DNA of 64,000 nucleotides from NCBI GenBank assembly GCA_028274465.1, contig CM051455.1, positions 75,502,489-75,566,488 on the forward strand. Reading direction: 5' to 3'. Of this stretch, positions 44,407 to 54,695 are shown one piece after another. Position 1 is the stretch's first letter. Each line of letters opens with the position of its first letter. Both the position numbers and the translations under genes were made by a program. The stretch comes from Plantago ovata (lineage: Eukaryota > Streptophyta > Magnoliopsida > Lamiales > Plantaginaceae). The notes under the pieces were generated by a model. It did no database searches and was not told the origin of the DNA. It saw nothing but the letters and a program-made list of their open reading frames with translations.

Positions 44407-44421
44407 AAAAAGGGGGAAATT
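44407..44421 (+). promoter_or_regulatory. Polypurine tract of E
   Basis: AAAAAGGGGGAAATT sits directly before the TGTTAGAAAAC start of the 3' LTR. This is the usual plus-strand primer of copia elements. Confidence 0.8.
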
Positions 44422-45983
44422 TGTTAGAAAACTTGTAATTTTGATGAGCAATTAACCATGCTAAATTAAGGAAAGTCCAGTAACTAGTACTCTTAAGGTC
44501 CATAGGAATTTTGAATTTTTAGGACATTGTAAAAGAGGAACATTTGCTGAAGACTTAGAATAGGTGCTAGATAGGTTGGTTTTAAATCTTATGATGTATC
44601 TTGTTTTCTGAAAAGAAATACAACCTATTGAAGCATTTGCTGATGATGTACTTTGTTTTTACAAACAAACTATTGAAGCATTTAGAACCGCTCAGAATCT
44701 TGAAGATTTCGAAGACTGAAGACTAGAAGATTTCTGAAGACTAGTATCTACAAAGGCACATGTTGCTCAGAAAGTGGAAACTTCAGCAACATCATTGCAT
44801 AAGTGAAAATCTATACGACAGAGTAGGTTGTGCTTGCTGAAACTGAGACTGACCACTTGCTGATGGAACATATGTGACCTCTTGCTGAAAGTACTTGCAT
44901 TTGCGCTCCAATGTTACTGTTTGAATTCTATTCAAATAAGCATTAAATGCAAAGCATAGGACATGAAGACTAGAAGACAAACAAGGACGCTGCTGAAAGT
45001 ACAAAAGCAAGATAGTGACATTTTAAGGAACAAAAGCCTTAGAATTTGAAATTCAAACGGCTCCTTATTTTCACTATAAATAGAGGTCATCCGGCAAAGA
45101 TTTGAAGTGTGTCAACAACGTGATCATACTCTCACTTGTGCTTAAACTCACATACCCTTCAATACTCTCTACTGCCATTGATCCGTTCCAAGACTTAAAG
45201 CTTGAAAAAGCTACTTGTGAAGAAGTAGAATTTACACGACTAAGAAATTAGTTAAGTGTTCTTTCTTTCTTTCGAACAAGAACAAGTCTTGACACAAAAA
45301 ACAATCAAACTTGTTTACTACAAAGTATTCAAAGTTTTGTTTCTTAGATTACTTGTTGTAAGTGAATAAGTTATAATTAAGTTATCTCATCCCAAACCTC
45401 TCTAACTGAAAATACACCCTTTCAGGCGTGATATTCAGGGGGAACTTAATCGAGCATAGTTTTGCTGATTAAAAGTACCAAGTTTGGTGGAGAACAAGGT
45501 TGCGTTCTCTAGATTAGGTTGGAGACGAAGCAAGTGTGCTTTGGTTTCTGTTTGAATCGCTCTAGATAGGTGTTGTAAGGAACCTCAATCTTATCTTAGT
45601 GGATTCAGTCCTAGAAAGGACAGAGTGGATTAGTTGAGAGATTACGCCGCTCTCAGATACCACTATAAAAGTGTTTGTGTGATTTACTTACTGTACTTGG
45701 TTTTCAGCAAATCATATCTATCTGTACACAGTCACTCACATCACTTGCTGAAACCTTCATTTACTGAAAGAGCACTTATTGTATCAAAGACTTCCGCTCT
45801 CTGATTTTAAGTATCAGCAAACCTAATTACTGTAAAGTAACTTGCGCTTGCTGAGAAAGTTAAGTATCAGCAAACTCATTACTGAAAAGTAATAAGCACT
45901 TGCTGAGAAAGTTTTAAACGACGAAAGTTTGAAAAGACTATTCACCCCCCCTAGTCTTTTCTTGTTGTTTAAAGGGACCAACA
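44422..45983 (+). repeat. 3' LTR of E (1562 bp)
   Basis: It begins TGTTAGAAAACTTG and ends GGGACCAACA, so the ends are TGTT...AACA. A TATAAATAG box is at 45075-45083. The LTR is dense in CTTGCTGAAA-type motifs, like the internal region. The next bases (CTCTT...) belong to a B-family protease. No left LTR is in the assembly, so age cannot be estimated. Confidence 0.8.
45075..45083 (+). promoter_or_regulatory. TATA box in LTR of E
   Basis: TATAAATAG in CACTATAAATAGAGG, about 650 bp into the LTR, is a good match to a plant TATA box. Confidence 0.6.
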
Positions 45984-46601
45984 CTCTTCTTCTTGAGTGT
46001 ACTTGACTTCCACTTCATGGATCTCCTCCTCATGCCACGAACCTGTGAATGAGAATGAACATAGACAGCAAGACCAAAATAGTTAACAGTGTGAGAAGCA
46101 TTGAAATGGATATTTGGATCAGATATGGCTCGCAACACATGTTGCTTGCCATCCACCTCAATGGTGCAAGTCCTTCGGTAGATGTCTATCACGGAGCGTA
46201 GTTTAGTCAAGAACGTTCGTCCCAAGAGAACAACATCCCCCATTCCAGGTGTAGACGCCGACATAACTACAAAGTTGGTGTATACAGAAGCTTCACCAAT
46301 CTTAACCAATACGTTTTTCACAACGCCTTCGGGTCTCACAAAGGATCCGTCCGCCAATTTCACAATAGCCTTATGCTCAGATAGTTTTCCAAGGCTACTC
46401 TTCTCGAACACATTCATTGGGAGCACATTAGAGTAAGATCCCGTGTCTAGTGTAGCACGAACATGTTCAAGTTCACCAATCCCGACCTTAACATCGAAAC
46501 TTTGAGGGATTGGCTCGGGATCCTCTTGCTCCTCTTCACTCTCATCAGAACCAAGATCCTTCTCTTCTTCCTTGGCTAGTGGGGGTTCTTCATCCTTGCA
46601 A
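45984..46601 (-). mobile_element. B-family fragment B4 (protease only)
   Basis: The minus strand reads the same protease as B1 (IVKLADGSFVRPEGVVKNVL, VVLLGRTFLTKLRSVIDI, QVRGMRRRSMKWKSSTLKKK) at over 90% identity by eye. The fragment is cut on the left by the 3' LTR of E and on the right by the LTR of F, so both copia elements inserted into one older B element. The D-T-G region is just upstream, near 46440. It is broken by the insertions and otherwise short. Confidence 0.9.
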
Positions 46602-48674
46602 TGTTTTATAGTGTATATGTCCTAGAGACAGTCCTTACTAAGGGCATAGTGCCCTTATTGAGGGCATATGTACTATTACACAGGTCAACGTAATATAATA
46701 TATGTTTGTTGCATTTTACTATTGAGTATCGCTTTTATATTTATATTACACCAGGCATGCAACATGTCATATCTCTATTACTGTCTGTATTGATATTAAA
46801 CATGTCCCCTCGGATAGATGACCGATCACACAGATAGTAGGAGCTATGTGAGTTATCATCTATCCCAAACTCTCCCTAGTCGAGGTTCATGTCGGATGTA
46901 GGGGTCTGAATGAACCAAACAAGACTAGTATGCGTGGAGGTTATACTTGCTGGAGCAAGTGTGAGCCGATCCCACGGCCACGGAACGGATTGTTGGACAA
47001 TCGAGAAACGTTCCCATAACTGCGCATAGTTGTTCGAAGAAGGATTATCGAACAATGGAAGTATCCACCGGACACTCCCATCGATGTATACTCTACACCG
47101 AAGTGTCTATGGGAACCGGTGAGTTGTCGAAGTGATGTCAGTCGTCCTTTGTACTTACAGGACTTTATCATCACATTTGTTGCTCCATATCCTTGGTGGA
47201 CCCGTCGATGTCAGCTCTGAATAAGCAGCTGACCTAAGACATGATCCAGGATTATGGCTACATACAAATGGGGATGATAAGTGATTCTGTGAAGGATTCA
47301 TCTCTCAAGTGTAGCACAGGAGAGCACTGCTCATAGTCTGCATAGTTGTGTTGGTAAAGTCACTGGCCAGTGCAAATGATATATTATGATGGTCCTAAGT
47401 ATATCTTAACCAAGCAACTCCCTGAGACGCCCGTGGATGTATTATTGGGATAGACACTTCATCGATCCTAGATACATTCGAGCAAGTCAGATGAAGGGAC
47501 GTTACCATCGCCGCGTTGAGCGTATCAGGCTTCGCAACGAAAGGGTTAGCTTTGAGAAACCTCTTAAACGTCCTCACGTATTAATATTGCAAATGGAACC
47601 GTCTAGGAATTCCATGTTGCCTAGTCTAGGACTTGCTTAATACGATGAGGCCCTATGGGTCACACTATGTGGTGATTCAGCTTATCAGAATATCCTTGAA
47701 GATGGAATCGCAATTAATTTGGAATTAATTGTGATTGATGGATTAAAATTGATTTGAAATTAATTATAATATTTGATGGCTCAATTAATGATTCAGAATT
47801 ATTAATTGAATTGGCTAATTAATTGTATTTTATGTAAATACAATTAAAGATTGTATTTTGGAAATATAATAGAGGTTTGATTTGAAAGGATATGTTAATT
47901 TAGAATTAACATATGCACATGTAAAAATCTACTTGAAGTTGGATTTGCCTTAGAACTATAAGTGGGTCCCAAAATTGGGACCCACCTCCCGTAGGACAGA
48001 GCGCGCGTGCGTGGCTGGGTAGGGGAAGAAGTTCGACTCCTTCCTCTATTAGAAGTCCAAGGGATAAGTTAGATTTTCCTGATTGAGTTTTAATTTGATT
48101 GGGAATGAATCTAGACTTGATATTGGTTTCCTTGTGCAATATGAATTAGATTCTTATTCCTTTACGAAGTCTAATTGCTTAGGCTTTAGGCTTCTATTGA
48201 CTACTATATATAGTAGACTATTGGAGAGCTTTTGACATAGACTTTCACAGTTATTCTACCCAGTTTTCTTAGAGAAAATAAAAAGCACTCCCCTCCTCTG
48301 CATAGCCTCCACGCGTGCCACCTCACCGGAGGAATCGCCTCTCCGTCTTCTTGGTCACACAAAGAATATCCTAGCATTCTTCCGATAGGCTGTTCATCTG
48401 TGGATACCAAGGTTGAGGTTCTAGGAGCTGGAAACTAACTCTTATTGTCTTGCAGATATACAAAGTATTGTAGATATCTTCGACTTCGACGAAGGAGAAG
48501 ATACACCGGAATATTACGAAGACTTGGAAGCTGCTTTGGAAGTAAGGTTAGTCTTCTAATTGACGTGTTTATATATATATACGACATATGCATAATCAAT
48601 TAACCTGTATGTTAAGAAATTTTTTGAAATTCCGCTGCGTACCCTAGGGGTAACTCCGACCATATTTTCTTACA
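46602..48674 (+). repeat. 5' LTR of F (2073 bp)
   Basis: It begins TGTTTTATAGTGTATATG and ends ATTTTCTTACA, so the ends are TGT...ACA. A palindromic GACTACTATATATAGTAGAC segment at 48199-48218 contains the likely TATA box. The LTR is unusually long for copia. The boundary is set by the primer site on the right and by the break in B4 protease on the left. Confidence 0.85.
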
Positions 48675-48675
48675 G

Positions 48676-48688
48676 TGGTATCAGAGCC
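48676..48688 (+). promoter_or_regulatory. Primer-binding site of F (initiator tRNA-Met)
   Basis: TGGTATCAGAGCC is complementary to the 3' end of plant initiator tRNA-Met. It is one base after the LTR. Confidence 0.92.
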
Positions 48689-48854
48689 AAGTTAATTGAT
48701 TACGTATATACGTATATATATTGTATGATTTTGTAAATATGTGGATGGAATTGATTCTATGATTAATTCGATTTTCAAAGGTTTTGTTTTATATATATTT
48801 AGAATTTATATTTTTCAAAAAAAAAGATAATTAAATATATATATTTTTGACCTG

Positions 48855-49050
48855 GCCACCAGTGTGACGCAGGCGGCGGGCGCCTGCGGTACCTCAGGCG
48901 CCGTGCCCGCGGCACGGGCGCTAGGCGCCCGTGTGCTGCGGGCACCCAGGTACCTGTGTGACGCAGGTACCCGGGGCCTGCGGACGCAGGCGCCGGGCGC
49001 CTGCACCCGCGGCACCGGTACCGGCGTGCCGCGGGTACCGTTGTCCCGTC
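48855..49050. repeat. GC-rich palindromic island in the leader of F
   Basis: About 195 bp of roughly 75% GC lie inside a very AT-rich leader. They are packed with short inverted repeats such as GGCGCCTG, GGCGCC, GGTACC and CCGCGG. GTGTGACGCAGG occurs twice. No coding frame is convincing. Confidence 0.8.
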
Positions 49051-49533
49051 CCATATTTTAATAAATATATATATTTTTTTTCGGGTTGGACCCAAAATCG
49101 AATATTGAAAGTTTTGAGGATTGAATTTTATATTTGGAATATAAATATGATTTAATTGTAATTGTTTTTAAACTAGAGGGGTTAAATTTAATTAGTATAA
49201 AGTTAAAGGGCTTATTTGTAATTTATCAATTTATTGTTTATTGCAAATTAGTCATTCTACCTTTTAATTTTATATTTAACACCTCCAAGGTTTTAAAAAT
49301 TACAATTAAGTCCTTCGGGTTGTCGAAAATTGCTACTTGGTCAATAGAATTTTCGATTATTCAATCTAGTCCAACTTTCAATTATTTCATAGAGATTATA
49401 AGTATGGGATTATAATTTTCATAATGAAATTATGAAGTCATTTGTCATCCACATAGGCTACTACTTGTTTCATATGCTCGATATGCTATTGTTTGACAAT
49501 GCATGTTTAAATACCAAGTATTTTACTTTCCGT

Positions 49534-49701
49534 TCGACCGCTATGCATGCGAGGGTAGGCGGCGCCCTCTTATATGTCGGACCGCATATTTATGTATGGG
49601 TAGGCGGCACCCATTATGTGCTTGACCGCGTTTAGAACTAGAATGGATAGGCGGCATCCATTACGTGTAGACCGTTCATGCATGATGGGTAGGCGGCGCC
49701 C
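49534..49701 (+). repeat. Tandem repeat in the leader of F, period about 45 bp, four units
   Basis: GGGTAGGCGGCGCCC or a close variant recurs at about 49553, 49598, 49644 and 49687. Most copies are preceded by a GACCGC segment. The unit contains the GGCGCC palindrome. Confidence 0.8.
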
Positions 49702-50262
49702 TTATTTGTTTGTAGATGACTGATAACAACCCTCAAGCTACAAGCCCCAACCAATATAAGTACAGAAATATATATATGTATGTATTTCTGAGATGCTTTC
49801 CATAGGGTGCTTTAATTCTGAACTTTCATTGCGTTTTCTTGTATTGGCGACCTCGTCTTACAGACTCGCAGTAATCGTCAGATTAGAGTAAGCCTATGGT
49901 TATGACTTACTGCATATTGTATCTAGCGACCTAGATAGGTACAGTATGTAGGGCATCGGGTTAAGTTAGATTTAACAACCAAGAATTGCGTGACACAATT
50001 GGATAGTCCTACCGGTCATATTATGCTATGCGACCAGCCCCCGTTGGAGTATAGCATAGTATGGATTTGTATCTTGGCCATTACGGTAACTTGTTGGACA
50101 TTACCCGTATGTTTATTGTGGGGCCAAGCATATATGAAAATAGTGGGAGCTAAACAGCTAAAGGACCTTGTTGTTTAGTTATGTTGACTGTGTATTTAGA
50201 AATAGTATTTCAATAGTTGATTTATTATTTTCGTTCTATATTATTTCTCCTGGAAAACCGAA
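49702..50262 (+). other. Untranslated leader of F before gag
   Basis: AT-rich with no long frame. It ends in CTGGAAAACCGAA/ATGGCGAG at the gag start. Confidence 0.5.
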
Positions 50263-51687
50263 ATGGCGAGTATCTCGCTCCGTGCTGTCTTAGAGAAGCA
50301 AATTTTGACCGGACCAAACTTCCTAGATTGGATCAGGAATATATGTTTGGTGCTGAGGTACGAAAGGATTGAGTACGTCTTGGACGAGGCTAATCCCGTG
50401 TGTCCCGAGAATCAGACTGCCGATCAAGTTGCTGATTTGGAATCAAGCCAACAAGGCAAGGTCTGATAAGCATCATGAGATGCTAGATCCGCGCAGTGTA
50501 TTATGCTGGCGGCAATGAGCTGCAGAGACAACATGATAGCATGTTGCCGTATGAGATGCTAAAGCATCTTGAGTCGCTCTTTGAGACGACAACTAGAAGT
50601 GTTGAATTTGATTTGATCAAAGAGATACACAGATGCAAGCTCAATGAAGGAGGGAACATGTCTGAACATGTTCTCAAGATGAGAATAAGATCATGGTCAT
50701 CTTTGTCCTTCAAACATTGCCGAGTTCGTATTCGCAGTTCATCGTTAACCACCATGAATGCGAAGGACGTAACACTGCCCGAACTCCATAATCTGCTGAA
50801 GACATATGATCAAACTCTTCCTAAGAAGGAAAAGTCGATCATGTTTGTTGGGCAACCATCTAACCCAAACCCGAGAAACAAAGGTGCTAAGGGTAAGGGA
50901 AATTCGGGAGCCAAGGCTAACACTTCGAGTGATAGGCCTAAGCGTCTGAACCAGAAAAGGATGTTCAAGAGGAGCGGAACGGTACGCACAGATGAATGTC
51001 TTTTCTGTAAGCAGAAAGGGCATTGGAAGAATGATTGTCCTAAACTAAGGGCAGATCAAGCTGAGAAGCCGCCGGCTTCTAGCTCAGGTATGTTTTTTAT
51101 CGAAATGAACATGACTACTTTTGACTCCAATGGTTGGGTATTAGATATAGCTTGTGGCTCGCACATTTGTAAAAATGTGCAGGGGCTAATTGAACACAAG
51201 CTAGCCAAGCAAGGTGAAATCGACTTGCATGTTGGGAACGGCAATCAAGCTGAAGCCAAATGCGTTGGACGCTGCAAGATAGATTTACCTTCAGGACAAT
51301 GTTTAGAACTTGATAACGTTTATTTTGTTTCATCCATTGTCAAAAATATTATTTCCATTCCATTGTTGGACAATTTGGGTTTTTCCTAATGCTTGTTATT
51401 TTTCATTAAATGACCAGTATTATGGAAAAGCTCGCTTAGTGAATGGTTTATATATTTTGCAAAGTAGTCTACCTTTATTTCAAATACATAACAAACAACC
51501 GTCTTCAAGTAGGAAGAATAATCCATCTTATCTATGGCGTTGTGGGCTAGGCCATATCAATGAAACACGGATTCAAAGACTAAGGACGTTGGACTACTTA
51601 GAACCATTTGATTTTGAATCATATGGAACATGCGAATCATGTGTTAAGGGTAAGATGACGAACAAACCTTTTGTTGGACAAGGTGTT
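50263..51687 (+). pseudogene. Gag, protease and GAG-pre-integrase region of F (broken)
   Basis: It starts MASISLRAVLEKQILTGPNF, then LDWIRNICLVLRYE, the N-terminal motif of one common copia gag type. The UBN2-like domain follows (LFETTTRSVEFDLIKEIHRC). The CCHC knuckle is CLFCKQKGHWKNDC at about 50998-51040. A protease-position motif WVLDIACGSHICKN and the pre-integrase block LWRCGLGHINETRIQRL with CESCVKGKMTNKPF follow. B2 interrupts right after. About three breaks. Confidence 0.85.
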
Positions 51688-53008
51688 TGATGAATGTGTA
51701 TTTTACACTTTCATTTGAGTCTTTTTCACCTATTTTAGCTATCCTCTATGTTAATTTAGCTATATTTTAGTGCATTTTATTAGAATAGTGTCACGTTTCC
51801 CTTTAGTTTTTATTTTACAGGTTTTGGTTGAAAAACGAAGATTTCCGGGCAATTATATTGAAGTTGACAAGGAATTGGTGTTCCAGAAGCCTATTTGGAG
51901 TATCTGAAGGTTTCCGGATAGGATTTGGAGTCTAGGGGTCGAATCTGGAGGTTAGAAGGCCACTAGAAGTCAGAAACCGAGTTCAAAAAGGGGAAGAAAT
52001 CCAATAACGTGTCGAAAACACGGAAAATCCCGAAAAATACTCCCGGGCGAATCTCCCGGGACGTGGAGTGAATCGCCCCACACCAGGCGAATCGCCCGGT
52101 GTGTGGGGCGAATCGCCCCACAGTATTTCGAAGCATATATATAGTTGCTCAATTTTCTCCGAATTTCATACTTTTCCAGACCTTTTCTCTCACCTTTCTC
52201 TGTAGTTTTAGATAGGAACTTCCCAGAGCCTGTTCTGGGGGTTCGTAGCTTAGGAGGTACTTTTTTATAGCAGTTTGGAGCTTGTAAGATCGCGATTCTT
52301 CGGAGACTGACAACCTTCGGTAACATTGTATCTTACAGTTTTTCTACTTATTTTTATATATCATTCATCATGTTTTCATTCATTCGTGGTATGATTTCTG
52401 TTGATTGCATGACAACTATGAGTAGCTAAACTTATCGTTGGTGATAGTATGTGAATTCTTAGCGAAGGGTTGATAATTATGCTAATGGCTATATCGCGCA
52501 TTATACTCCGTGTTATTGCTTTATTTCGTTGATCAAGCACAACCTACATCTTCGTATGTTGATTAGTTATTATGCACAATCTTGACCCTCGTCGACCTAT
52601 GCATATCTATATCTTCGTAGTGTTGAATAATTACGGAACACAATTGGACAGTAGAGCTTGACTTGTCAGAATCTTTATCTTCGTAGTGCTTAATAATTAC
52701 AACAGGACAATTGATTGATCAAAGATCTCCATGCAAAACCGAGGAATTTACGCATGATTATTAACCCGTTATGCTTTGAAGGACCATACTATCACCAATC
52801 TCCATTATCTGTTAGAAAAACCTTTGCTATACCGTCTGCTGTTTTTATATTCTAAATTAGATTTGATAAAGCTAGTTATAGTCCCAAGAGATTGACACTC
52901 GAGGTCATTCTACTGCTACACTACGGTTTTCGTTGTAGTTGTGAATTGCCTTTGGGTAAATAACAAATTTATTTGATTGATTCGAGTCCGACAAACTCGC
53001 GTTCATCA
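51688..53008 (+). repeat. 5' LTR of B2 (1321 bp)
   Basis: It begins TGATGAATGTGTATTTTACA and ends CGCGTTCATCA, in the same family as the B1 LTR at 9536-10674. It contains four GC-rich palindromes at 52041-52122 and a CATATATATAG TATA-like motif near 52134. The neighbouring element-F base pattern breaks exactly at 51688. Confidence 0.88.
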
Positions 53009-53010
53009 AA

Positions 53011-53029
53011 TTGGCGCCGATGCCGGGGA
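53011..53029 (+). promoter_or_regulatory. Primer-binding site of B2
   Basis: TTGGCGCCGATGCCGGGGA follows the LTR by two bases. It is the same TGGCGCC class as in B1 and C. Confidence 0.8.
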
Positions 53030-53320
53030 CTATACTCCTTTTTTCTGTTTAATTTGTTTATATTTTCAGCATTCAATTCCTAATTCTATTAGTTTTAGTT
53101 TTCCTTTTTAATCTCTCTCTGATACTGCTTTCCTAGTCTATTACAGATAGTGTATTCCACATACACGATCTAGGGGAACACCGCTTGCTGATTCAATTGC
53201 TGAGATCGACAGAGTCTACCACCAAAGAAGGCGACTACTTCAAAGGCGTGAACTAGAGGAAATAGAGAATACCGATTTCTCTGAATCTCTACACAGTCTT
53301 TTCAAGGAGATCGACGGAAT
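53030..53320 (+). other. Leader of B2 up to the insertion of C
   Basis: Untranslated, and closely matched to the B1 leader (9232-9513, minus). It ends ATCGACGGAAT, where B1 reads ATCGTCGGAATGGCAGAAG, so the gag start continues at 60316 on the far side of C. Confidence 0.85.
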
Positions 53321-54695
53321 TGATGGTGTCGTTTTTCACCAATTAAATTGGTTTAAAAAGCCAAAGAACACCTTTCACTACACAAAAAGAGTGCAATGGC
53401 AAGTTGTCCCCGAGTGTCGTTCTCTCGGGACCTAACGTGGCTTTGATCAAGGTTTTTGCTAGCTAATTTCAGTCAACTAGATGATGATTTTTGAGAAAGA
53501 TGTTTGAACAAAGGAAGTGAGAAATCAAGAGTTTTTGTAACAAGTTTGGAAAACGGTCGGTGGTAGAAATCGAATACACATGCATGGATTATGAATATGC
53601 TCACAAGTTCAGTGCGTAAAACCTTCAACTAAGTCTGCTAAGCAACTTGTCTAGGTAACTTTCAAGACACACATCATGAAAGGCCACTATCAATAATTTA
53701 GAGGTGTTTGTCACCAACACCATTTATCTAGCATGCTGCAAATCACTAACATACAATCTTATAGCTTTCATTGACCAACGAGTTTGTCACATACTCTATT
53801 CGAATATATTTTATAGGCAACTACGAATCATATGAAGTAATTTGCAGCAAGATTGACTCACAACCTCATGTAAGCATAAGCATAATCCATAACATGCATA
53901 ATTCTACATTCTACCACCAACACAAAGGATTTAGCTACTCATATTCATCAACATAGACATCAATTCATATGAATAATAATCAGAATACATCATATCAAAC
54001 TACAAGACAAGAGAGTGATACAAGTTACCACCAAAGCTGTCACTAATTGGTGGAAATCAAAGAAAACCTCTCCGTAGATGATTACAAAGGATGAATTCCA
54101 ATCAAAATCTTGAATCCCAAGCTAAATTACAATGAATCTATGAGTTTCTCTGAGTTTTTGGGGCTTAGGGCTGTCCAAAAAACTCATCTCCAATGTTCTG
54201 TATCTCCAAAAGTAACTCCAAAATCAAGTAATGAAGGGCAAATCTGGATCTGTAACGGCTGCCAAGCGCTTCGCTTGGGCAGAGCCAAGCGAAGCGCTTG
54301 CTTCCTGTTCCTCTTTTGAAATCTCCTGAAATTCCAAGCGTCCCGCTTCTCCAATTCCAAGCGAAGGGCTTGCCTCCTGGGCATATTTTGGCGTCGAAAC
54401 TCGATCTTTTGCCCACGAACGGCCCTCGTGTGCCTTGGGCTCGTCCTCCTCGGCACTTATTGGGGCTCAGACACTCACGAACAAGCCACGGAGATTGGGG
54501 AACTTCAACGGGGCCATCTTTTCCATAAAAAAGGCTCGTTTTTAGCCCCAAAAATGCCGTTTCGTACCTAAGTGCCTGAAAATGCAGAAAACACAAAACG
54601 TGACACTATTCTACAAAACTAACCAAAAAACAAGGCTAAAAGGTAGCAAAAGAAGGTAAAAAAGACAAGATGAACGCGTCAAAAATACGTTCATC
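53321..54695 (-). repeat. 3' LTR of C (1375 bp)
   Basis: On the plus strand it runs from TGATGGTGTCG to ACGTTCATCA. It includes a pair of palindromes, CCAAGCGCTTCGCTTGG at 54262-54278 and CCAAGCGAAGCGCTTG at 54285-54300. Confidence 0.9.

Larger units (their letters stand above)
15030..45983 (+). mobile_element. Ty1/copia element E (SIRE/Maximus-like), split by unit G
   Basis: From left to right: end of gag with zinc knuckle, protease/integrase, reverse transcriptase/RNase H, a spacer with short repeats, an extra gene (21531-23773 and 41099-44158), polypurine tract, and 3' LTR (44422-45983). Without the 17.3-kb insert G, about 13.6 kb of E remain. The extra gene after RNase H is a mark of the SIRE/Maximus lineage. 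The element is broken at roughly ten places and lacks a visible 5' LTR because of the assembly gap. Its right end sits in a B-family protease. Confidence 0.85.
46602..51687 (+). mobile_element. Ty1/copia element F, left part, interrupted by B2
   Basis: The parts are a 5' LTR (46602-48674), an initiator-Met primer site (48676-48688), a long leader with a GC-rich island and tandem repeats, gag (50263-51389), protease-like block and GAG-pre-integrase (to 51687). There B2 begins. The rest of F (integrase, RT, 3' LTR) would lie beyond the right edge. Gag has about two or three breaks. Confidence 0.85.

Noticed and set aside
48799-49095. Arg/Pro/Ala-rich frames on both strands
   Set aside because: They are side effects of the palindromic GC island. 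No start context or homology is seen.
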